From: Neocallimastix lanati (nom. inval.)
Taxonomy: Eukaryota; Neocallimastigomycota; Neocallimastigomycetes; Neocallimastigales; Neocallimastigaceae
NCBI GenBank assembly: GCA_016946835.1
Contig: JACVTC010000026.1
Location: 639,501 to 703,500, forward strand
Length of the DNA: 64,000 nt
Direction of reading: 5' to 3'
Positions 54,802 through 64,000 of this stretch are shown here, piece after piece. Position 1 is the first letter of the stretch. Every line of letters starts with the position of its first letter. Position numbers and translations under genes: made by a program. The notes under the pieces are model-generated. The model made no database searches and was not told where the DNA came from. It saw only the letters and a program-made list of their open reading frames with translations.

Positions 54802-55041
54802 TTACATAATTCCATTATTTTATTATAATTTTAAATAAACAATAAATAATTAATATGTATGCAAATTTGGTGTATTAAATAAATTAAAAATAATATTATT
54901 TATTTTAAATATATTGTTTCTATATTAAATAATCCTATTCATTGATTTATGTTATTTTATATATGATTGTTATTATTATTTAGTTAATTATTTAATTATT
55001 TATTATTTATATTTATTTATAAGTTTTTTTTTTTTTATTTA
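54411..55041. other. Spacer between convergent genes
   Basis: Several homopolymer tracts (A run 54556-54592, T run 54783-54803), (TA)n 54761-54782; no gene. Confidence 0.6.
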
Positions 55042-55772
55042 TTAATTCTCTTTTTTCTCTTTCAATGCCTCTTTAGGATCTTTCTTTTTCTCTTCTGAAT
55101 TTGGTTCTTGTGATTCTTGTTCATCAAATTCATCATCAGGAATAATAGTATATTCATTTTTAGTTTTTCTTTCAATATGTAATAATTTTAAAATTAAATT
55201 AAATAATAAACCAAGAAGGAAGAGAATTCTTCTTACAAGCTCCTTAAAGAATCCAATTGTTTGACGTGTTAGATATCTGACATTACCACCTTCAGCAATA
55301 ACTGCTTGTTCTAAATAAGCTTCAATTTTTTTTCTCCTAATAAATATTTAAATAAACATATGAAATATATACATTAATATATTTTTTTAAAACAAACAAA
55401 TAAAAAAAAAATATTATTAAATTAATAGTTTTTTCATATTATAATAAAATTTATATATTTAGTTATGATTCATTTATATATATTTGTAAAATAGTTACAC
55501 TTCTAAAGCAACTTCTGTTTCTCCAGATACCTTTATATTATAAAATTAAAGGTAAAATTTATTTGAAATATAATTATAATCATTTAAATTATAATAATAT
55601 TAGTTAATATTAATATAACGATTAATATTTTTATTTATTTATTTATTTAATAAATACAATATATGATAGGGGAAATTCAACAAAGTCAATATCACAGTTA
55701 TTTTCAAATGCAATTTTTCTTTATTAAAAGTCGAAAATAATGATATTATTATATATTTATAATTAATATTTA

Positions 55773-55805
<33 letters not shown>

Positions 55806-56096
55806 TGATTAGTAAAGATTTGAAATGTGTTATTAAGATTTTTACATGAATTTTTACATTTTTTGGATTGTAAAACATATATGTACTATGTAGAATTAAT
55901 TAAAAATAAAATATGACACTAATAAAATATAAATGTCTATGTCTTTATAAATATATTTATTAAATAATTTTTTTTTTATTATTTATTATTATATTGAATA
56001 TATATGAATATACTTTGCTGTTTCCCAATGAACCCCATAACCAGCTTCTTCCTCACTCCAATGAGGTGGACATTTAACTTCAACACCTGCAATCAT
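55042..56096 (-). CDS. Small membrane protein of unknown function, 156 aa, four exons
   Basis: Exons (minus): 56096-56014, 55718-55658, 55530-55499 (32 nt), 55336-55042; GT-AG and phases fit throughout. The rebuilt protein reads MIAGVEVKCPPHWSEEEAGY, a conserved-looking WETAKKIAFENNCDIDFVEF segment, then FPLSYIVSGETEVALEVRKK (exon 3 alone gives VSGETEVALE), a helix, one strongly hydrophobic stretch (about 100-118, ILFLLGLLFNLILKLL) likely spanning a membrane, and an acidic then Lys/Glu-rich tail ending EALKEKREN. No family recognised. The start is uncertain: the sequence just before GVEVKC (ATTGCAG) could itself be a splice acceptor, so an upstream exon may exist. Convergent with the PRMT1-like gene, divergent from the FHA gene. 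Confidence 0.75.
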
Positions 56097-56781
56097 TTTA
56101 TATAAACAATTTATTTCTAAAAATATATAAATATATATATATATATAGGAAATAAGTTAAAAAATTTAAATATTAATAATATATTTATACATATTTAAAA
56201 AAAAAAAAAAAATGAAATTACAAAGCATTTCTTTTGTTTGTATTATAATAAAATAATATAATAATATAATAAATATTAATTAATAATATTTAAATTTATT
56301 AAAGAAAGTGAAAAAAATATTACTAAAATAATAGATTTTAATATTAAATATAAAAATTATAATTTTTATAGTAATACTTTTTATTTATTATTAAATTTAA
56401 ATTAGAAAGATTAAATAAATATAAAATATTTATACCTTAATAAGACTTAATTATAATATTTCCTTAATTATAATATTTCTTCTTGAAATAAAAAAAATTT
56501 TTTTTCAATTAATAAAAAAAATAAATACATAAATATTTAAAAAATAAAAAAAAAATTAATGGTATATATTAAATTCTTGGTGTTACAACAAGATATTATG
56601 ATTAATAATAATGAATTATCTAATTATCTTTAAATAGATAATATAATAATTTATATATTAATAATAGATTTTTAAATAAAATACAGTTATTCCGCTGTTG
56701 ATTTTTTTTTTTTTTTTTTAATATATTTAATGTACATATTACATATATATTTTCTTTTTTAATTACCTTTAAAAATATGAT

Positions 56782-56823
<42 letters not shown>

Positions 56824-57048
56824 TTATTTAAATATAAATAGTTATGTGTAAAATTTTTTTATCTCCATTTTTTTTTTAAAAAAAAATAACTTAATAATTT
56901 GAAAAATTTTGAAATTTCAACTGTTTAAAAAAAAATTATTTAAATAAATGATAGAAATTTTTATAATAAAAAAAAACTAATATCTATAAAATCTATGAAC
57001 AAATAATAATAGACAATATATGCATAGTTATTTTTAAAAAAAAAAAAT
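56097..57048. other. Divergent intergenic region (membrane protein / FHA gene)
   Basis: 952 bp of AT-rich sequence with (TA)n 56785-56815 and T/A tracts. No gene; presumably contains both promoters. Confidence 0.5.
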
Positions 57049-59275
57049 ATGAAAGTTATTTTAACTTATGTAGGTACGAAAAATAAATTTGAATTATCGA
57101 GTGAAGGAAAAAAAGAAATTATTATAGGAAGAAGTACGTTTTCATTGATAACAGACCCTCAAGTTTCAAGAAATCATGTAAATTAATTTATATATATTAA
57201 TAATATTATATAATCATTATTATGTCATAATTAAAGTAGTATATTTTCTTAGGTAGAAATATGAAATTTAGTTTTAAAATTTAAAAATCTCATTTTAAAA
57301 CAAATACTAATTACTTATATAATATTTATATATATTCCCAAAAAAAAAACTAATAATAATAATAAATAAATAAATAAATAAATAAAATAAAAATTAATAA
57401 AATAAAATTAATTATAAAAAAGATAAAAATAGTATTAGATACACAAAAGGGTAAATCTTATGTTATAAGACAAGGAACAAATAGTGCATTTTTAAATTCC
57501 GTTCCATTAAAAAAAAATGAAAGAATTATACTTAAAAATAATTCTATAATACATTTACTAAGAGATAAGTAATTATAACTATAATTATAATTATTATTAT
57601 TGTAGTTGTTATTATTACTATTAATATTATATATATTTAAAATTTAATATCTAAATAAAAACATAATATTTCTTTAATAATTAATATAATATAATGTTAA
57701 TATCTTAAAATATATTATATATGTATTAAAAGATATCCATTTAAAGTTGAAATTATTGAAGATACCAATTCTAATGTCAATAATAATACCAATACCAATA
57801 CATGTATCAATACCAATATTGATATTAATAGTTCTTCAATAAATAAAAGTAATGATAATAAATTTCTAAACAATGATAATGAAATTACTACTTCGAATAA
57901 AAAATTGAAGGAAAATTTTAATAATAATAATAATAAATATGAGGAAAAGCCGTTAATTAAAGACAATAAAAATAGAAATAATAGTAATTCAAAGAATGAA
58001 ATTGAAAATTTAATTAAACATTCAACAAAAGAAGAACAAACAAAGGGTGAATCAAATATTAATAAAAAGAAAATCAAAAATGAAAAAAATATAATTATAG
58101 ATAATGAAGAAAATAAGGACAAGGATATAAAAGAAGAACAAGAAATAATAAATAATAATAATAATAATAATGAAAAAATAAAAGAAGATAATATGATAAT
58201 AGATTTTGATAATAATAATAAAAAAGATAAGAATGATAAAATAAATAATGACAACGAAAATAAAGTTTACACTTCCCCAATAACAGAAATAAATGGTATA
58301 GATGAAGATGATTCATTTTCATTTTCAAATGATGAAAAAATTCATACAGATGAAAGTGATCATATTAGTGATGATGATATTGATGGTAATAAGAATGAAT
58401 ATCTTTCATTAAAAGTGTATAATAATTATTCTGATTTTTCAGAAGAATCCGATTATGTTTGTGGATATGAACCTAAAAATGAATTAGAGGAAAATCGCGA
58501 TTCTGATGAAAGTGTAGAAGATGAGAAAAAAGGTAATAAACTAAGAAGAGGAAGAAGTAATAGAAGAAGAGGAACAAATAGGAGAACTACAACAGCTGTA
58601 GGAACTAAAAGAAAAAGAGGAAGACCTAAAAAACTTCAAAAGGAAAAAGAAGAAGAAGTTGAAGAAGATGAAGAAGATGAAGAAGATAATGATAATGATG
58701 ATGATGATGATGATGAATATAATGATAGCAATGAAAATGAAACTGTAAAAGACAGTAATGAAAATAATAATAATAGTAAAAGAAAAATAGCAACTAGAAC
58801 TAGAAGAAAAAGTACAAGAAAGAGAAAAAAATCAAATGATTATTATGAATCTGATTTTATTAATGATGAATCTGATGAGAGTGAGGATGAATTATCTGAC
58901 TCTGAAGATGAATATATAGATTCAAGTAACGAAACTAAAGCAAAAAGACGAAAAATAAAAAGGTCTTTTTCATCCACAAGAGGTAAAATAATTCAAAAAA
59001 AAAATAAGTAAAATAATAATATTTTCAATAAAAATTATATTAACATAAAAATAAAATAATATATATATTTATCATTTGATAAAATTAAAATATTTTTATT
59101 TTATTTTATTAAATATATGTTTTTTAAAAATAAATAAATAAATAAATAAATAAAATAAATCAATGAAATAAAACAATAAAAATTTTGTTTTATGTATCAA
59201 AAAAAAAAAAAAAAAAAAAAAAAAGGACAGGGTAGAAGTAGAGGCAGAGGACGTAAAAAAGGAAGAACAACATAA
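57049..59275 (+). CDS. FHA-domain protein with AT-hook and RG-rich tail (PNKP/aprataxin-type FHA), 524 aa, four exons
   Basis: Exons 57049-57177, 57423-57568, 57733-58982, 59226-59275, in phase. Residues 1-100 form an FHA domain of the kind found in PNKP, APTX and APLF: IIIGRSTF (Gly-Arg), TDPQVSRNHIKI (Ser-Arg-Asn-His), a GTNSAFLN turn, and the family's closing YPFKVEI. Such domains bind CK2-phosphorylated XRCC1/XRCC4 in DNA strand-break repair. No kinase, phosphatase, HIT or PBZ domain follows; instead there is a long Asn-rich acidic linker, an AT-hook (KRKRGRPKK, GRP at 388-390), an acidic DDDDDEYND block, basic clusters and an RG-rich end GQGRSRGRGRKKGRTT reached only through the last intron. 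Probably nuclear and chromatin-bound; repair role inferred from the FHA type. Confidence 0.85.
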
Positions 59276-59624
59276 GTAATTAAATTTTAATCAAGTATAT
59301 ACAATAGATTAAAATAGACAATAATAATTTATACGTAATATTTGCTAATAAATCTAATATATATGTTAGATTAAGAATCATATATCATAAATATTTATAA
59401 TAAAAATAACTTTGTTTTAAATTAAGAAATTAAAAAATAATAATAAATAAATTAAATTAAATTAAATTACAAAATGAATCAAAAATAAAAATATTTAATG
59501 CATCATTCAAAATTATATAAATTTTAATTTTATTATTATGTAAATATTAATAAAAATTAAAGGATTTTTATAATAATATTAGAAAAAACTCTTATTATTA
59601 TTAAAAAATATAAAATACTAAAAA

Positions 59625-59660
<36 letters not shown>

Positions 59661-59987
59661 TCATAAATTATATATATTGCCATCAAGTTTTAATTTTTTT
59701 TTTTTTTTTTTTAATTTTTTTTTTTATTTTAAATTTTTTTTAATAATTTTTAAGATAATATGTACAGATATTTTTTTTTTCATAAGTTAATATTATTAAT
59801 ATTATTATTATAGTTTTTTTCTTTTCTTGTTTTTTTTTTTTTTTGTTTTTTTTTGTTTTTTTGTTTATAAAAAAAATTTGTAGTAAAAGATTTGTAAATA
59901 TATATATATATATATAATTTAACATTTTTTTTTTTTTAAAAATAAAAGAATAAAAAAACTATTTATATTATTTTAATTAATTAAAAT
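59276..59987. other. Spacer between convergent genes
   Basis: (TA)n 59627-59651 and T-rich tracts (59692-59720, 59810-59865); small antisense frame 59740-59925 is low-complexity and not a gene. Confidence 0.6.
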
Positions 59988-62127
59988 TTAATTTAAAACA
60001 TCAGCAGCAACACTATCTTCTTTAATATTAACGTCGTTTAGAGAATCGGTTAATTCTTCAACTTCACCATCTTCAATTGTCTTTAATTTATCATTCTTAT
60101 AGTGAGTTGAGAAAGTACGACCTTGTTTACGTAAATTATCCTTTGATGTTTTCTTTTCCATCTTAGAAGATCTACGAGTAGCCTTATGTTTCTTTTGGTT
60201 CTTCTTTAATTCGGCTGGTGATTTACTCTTACGAATAATCATTTCTTGAGTAGAATCACTAGAGATAGTACGGTTATCGTCATTTCTATTAAAAGATTTT
60301 CCAGAATGAGATTTGGCTTGATAATGCTTTTCAGAATGTGGTAAAGCATTATACCTAGAATTAACTTGATGATTTTGAGTTGGATTCTTACCAGAAGCTA
60401 AATCAGAGAAGACATTTAAGAATTCTATTTCAGCTTGATTTAAATCAACACCCTTTCTAAAGGAATTATTCTTAATTAATTCACGAGCAACTTTATCAAA
60501 GTCATCAAAGTTACCATAATTTGGATATAAACATTCCTCATCAGTTTCTTTATCATTGAAAATACAATCCCAAATTTGATTAGCAGAAATAGTGAATGGA
60601 TTACGATATTCCTTCCACCAAGCCATGATATCTAATGTTTTTGTCATATGGTTTCTTGTGAGATCAAAAGCATGTTTAGTATAGAATAATGGATATTCAC
60701 GACAGCAAGCATATTTAAAGAATTGATTAATTACTGGATCTTCTTCAATCATATTAGCAGTAATATCAGTGGTAGCGAATTCTGGTAAATTCATATGAAG
60801 GAAAATTTGGTTAGCTCTGTAATCATCATCAATTTGAGTGATCATATCTAAGAATTCTCTCATATTATCTAATTTTTCTTCCTTCTTTTCTTCAGTATTA
60901 TCTTCTTCTTCAACAATTAAGTTGTAAACACGTTCCCATATTAATGAAACTAATCTACCAGCATCACCATAACGTCTATCCATCCATTCTAATGTTAATT
61001 TCTTGTTAATAAATTCTGCTAATTCAGTGTAATGCCATGTACCGTTTAAAGAATAACCACCTAATAAGTTTACAAATTGCGGAACACCAACTGGGTTTAA
61101 TGAGTTTTCAAGTCTGTTATAAAGAATATCCCATAATTTCATACATTGTTCATCACATTTTGCGCCAACCTCAAAAAGTTTAGCAATTTTAAAATCATCA
61201 TCATCTTCTGCTGTACATTCACCTTGCCAGTAAATACGTAAATTGGCAACTTCTTGACCGAGGAAATCATAATCTCTGTTCTTTAAAGAATAGAGGGTTG
61301 GACAAAGAAGTTTAACGGCTATTTCTATATCATGATTAGCTAATTCCCAAGCGGCACCAGCTAAAATATATGGTTCGGTACTGTAACGAAGGGAAACAAG
61401 AATTAAACCCATTTGTTCGGTATCATCATAATTTAATTTATCTAAGAATCTACCAGTACCATTAGCACGATTAACAAAAGTAACAATATCATTAACCTTC
61501 CAATTATCCATAATAGCCATTGGAGGTAATTTTTTACTAACTTCAAGGAAAAACTTTTTCATTAAAATGAATGAAAGTACAGCTTTAAGGGTTGTAATTT
61601 CTGATGAAACGGTTACAGCTTGAGAAGTAGCTTCACACAAAGCTTTATGAGTATCAGTCCAAATCTTATAGACCATACCCATTTGACGTTTAACTTTATT
61701 GACATCATTATTAGCTGGAGCTTCCATAAGCTCTCTTGGATCTGGAGCAATGAAAATTGGGACAGAATATCTCTTCTATTTAATTTTGTTCCATAATAAT
61801 AAATAGAAGAAGAAAAAAAAAAATTAATCATTGAAATAAAATTCAAACATTTCACTTTAATAAATTCAATAGTAATTATATTTTTAAAAGATAACTATAT
61901 TCAAATACTGTAAATTATATCCAAATTATATAATATATTTATTTATTTATTTATTTTTTCAAGTGTTATCACATATCATTTTAGCTTTTAAAAATTTCTT
62001 TATATTAATTTGTCTAATTTTATATTGAATTAAGTTTTCTTTAAATAATTTAAATACTAATTAATAAAAGTTTAAAAAAAAAAAAAAACTTTAAAATTAT
62101 ATAAATTATATATACTTATATTTATAT

Positions 62128-62160
<33 letters not shown>

Positions 62161-62496
62161 TTTCAATTATTTACACCTTATTTTTTATTATTTAATCTTT
62201 TATGAGTATATAGTAATTTATATTATTCATATTAAAAAAAAATAATAAAAAATAAATAAATAAATAAAATACTAAAAATGTTTTTTTTATTACTCAATTT
62301 ATTTTATTTAAAAAAATATTAATAATAATAATAATAAAATAAATATAATCCTGTGTAATAAATTATTATCATTGCTTTTTGTATATATAAATGCATATCA
62401 TAATTTAAAACAGTTATATAACATAATTTGTTTAATATGTTTTTATTTATTTACCTTTCCCTTTCTGGAAGATGAAGTTCCTGAAGCAACAGACAT
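59988..62496 (-). CDS. Protein of unknown function, 609 aa, two exons
   Basis: Exons (minus) 62496-62455 (MSVASGTSSSRKGK) and 61775-59988, joined in phase 0 by a 679-bp intron (GTAAAT...TAG) to KRYSVPIFIAPDPREL. I recognise no domain. Composition is balanced and unlike the Asn-rich neighbours for residues about 30-430, predicted mostly helical (e.g. VTVSSEITTLKAVLSFILMK, then LAGAAWELANHDIEIAVKLL), suggesting a helical-repeat fold. The last 140 residues are basic and Ser/Lys-rich with a clear nuclear-type cluster (KKNQKKHKATRRSSK) and an acidic end. Codon use is more GC-rich than that of the low-complexity genes, as in conserved or well-expressed genes. Possibly a regulatory or scaffold protein; no function is assigned. 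Confidence 0.8.
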
Positions 62497-64000
62497 TTTA
62501 TTTAATTTAAAAAAAAAAATCTAAATCTTCTTTATTTATTTTATTTATTTATTTATTTATTTATGAAATTAAAATAATACATTTATATATATAAACAATT
62601 TTAACAATTTTAGCTGTTGTAATAATTTAAATTTATTAATTCAAAATATAAATAATATAAAATAAGTTCACTACATATAGATCTTTTATGTACCTTTACA
62701 AAAAATATATATAAAAAATTTATTAATATAACTTCTTATTTACTATTAATTTTTCTATTGTTTTTAAAATTTTTTTTATTTTTTTTTTAATAAATTAATT
62801 TTTGTTACTAATAAATCTTTTCCAATTAATAAAAAAAAATTACTTTATATGTCCTAGGAAAAGTTCACAATTACTAAAATTATATAAAATAAAAAGAAAA
62901 AAAAAAGTATTAACCAAAGGAAATAATGATATTATTTATATTTGTAAAAATATAATTTATAAATTTATATTTTTATATGTATTATGATTTAGGATTATTA
63001 TATTAATAATAAATTAAAATTATTTAATCATTATTTACAATATATTAAAGTAAAATAACAAGAAATGTATTTTAGAAGTATTAAAATACATATAAGAAAT
63101 AAATAATAAATAATACCTATTTTAAATATTAATATAAATATAATTATTACCATTTAATTATTGCTAATTCATCCTAATTAAATAATAAATAGCAAATATT
63201 TATATTTTGAAAAATACTATTTATTAATAAATTATTTATCTAATTTATTTTTTTATACTTTTTAGGTAATAAAAACATTTTTTCAATAAAAAGACAAATA
63301 ATATATGTAATATATTATAATATATTCTACTTCATAGATTTAATTTATTTTAAATTTTAGGATTTAATATAAATTACAATTTGATATATATATAATAAAT
63401 AGTAGATCATATATTTTATATATTTGGCAAAAATATATATATATATATATATTATATAATTAATTATAATAATTTATTATCTTCACATTTAATTTTAAAA
63501 ACATTTAATAATATGATGAATGAAATAAAATAAAATAAGACACATATTTTCCTATTATATAATGCAATTGAATTGTCATATATATTAAAATATAATGATA
63601 AATAAGTTGATCTTCCATAAATCGATTGATTTCTATGGAAAAAAAAGAAATTAATAATAAACATAACAAAAAAATAAATAAAATAAAATAAATCTTTAAA
63701 CCCCTACTTATTTTCTGCTTTCTTTCTATTTCTATTCTTCTACTATAAATAAATAAATAAATAATAAAATTATAAAAATAATAAAATTATAAAAATAATA
63801 AAATTATATAAATAATAATAATAAATATATCAATAATAAATGCTATAATTAAAAATAATGTTAATCAATACTCTAGATAATAATTAAATAGATATTTAAT
63901 AAAAGAATAAAAGTTTATAAACAAAATAAATGAATAAATAAAACTATAATAAATAAATAATAATAATAATAAGATATATATATATAAAATCATTTAGTAA
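62497..64000. other. AT-rich terminal region
   Basis: Poly(A)/(T), (AAAT)n and (AAT)n tracts. Frames at 62802-62987 and 63464-63664 are short, low-complexity and lack family features. No gene supported. Confidence 0.55.

Noticed and set aside
62802-62987. 61-aa Lys/Ile-rich frame
   Set aside because: Short, low complexity, no splice partners or family features.

Overview
The window is an extremely AT-rich eukaryotic chromosome segment with long A and T runs, microsatellites, short GT-AG introns (about 75-980 bp), asparagine- and lysine-rich low-complexity proteins, many LTR retrotransposon remains, and a secreted cysteine-rich protein with GYY...C...C repeats like the scaffoldins of anaerobic gut fungi. 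I infer a member of Neocallimastigomycota (Piromyces/Neocallimastix/Anaeromyces type). This rests on style and the scaffoldin-like gene, not on a marker-gene comparison.

Bases 1-7.3 kb hold retroelement debris: a short non-autonomous LTR element whose 5' LTR is folded back into a 39-bp-arm palindrome, an antisense Ty3/gypsy integrase remnant, and a sense Ty3/gypsy pol pseudogene that lost its reverse transcriptase and is split by a 745-bp solo LTR. Bases 7.3-11.4 kb are AT-rich spacer with a heptanucleotide array. A C2H2 zinc-finger gene (11450-13114, +) and the scaffoldin-like gene (18471-14991, -, rebuilt here as three exons with a signal peptide) follow.

Bases 20-31 kb are a nested retrotransposon block. 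A Ty1/copia element (+) sits in an (AAT)n microsatellite. It carries a 705-bp solo LTR of the same family as the one at 4548. Its 3' LTR is split by a second, much younger copia element (-) with a 5-bp target duplication. Bases 31.3-32.9 kb hold a second non-autonomous LTR element with near-identical LTRs and a fourfold tandem repeat of the LTR/primer-site junction, next to an older relative. Four elements share a primer site that matches the anticodon arm of tRNA-Lys(CUU), which suggests half-tRNA priming.

Bases 36-62.5 kb are a gene-dense housekeeping region, rebuilt exon by exon: base-exchange-type phosphatidylserine synthase (+), the ZMAT2/Snu23 splicing protein (-), the RRP1/Nop52 ribosome-biogenesis protein (+), a 5'-truncated Arf-family pseudogene (+), a 647-aa asparagine-rich protein of unknown function (+), a PRMT1-type arginine methyltransferase (+) that seems to need 4-nt and 2-nt microexons, a 156-aa membrane protein (-), a PNKP/aprataxin-type FHA protein with an AT-hook (+), and a 609-aa protein of unknown function (-). 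Neighbouring genes are mostly unrelated in function, as is usual in eukaryotes; the RNA-processing genes ZMAT2 and RRP1 are divergently arranged 428 bp apart. I saw no rRNA, tRNA or CRISPR.
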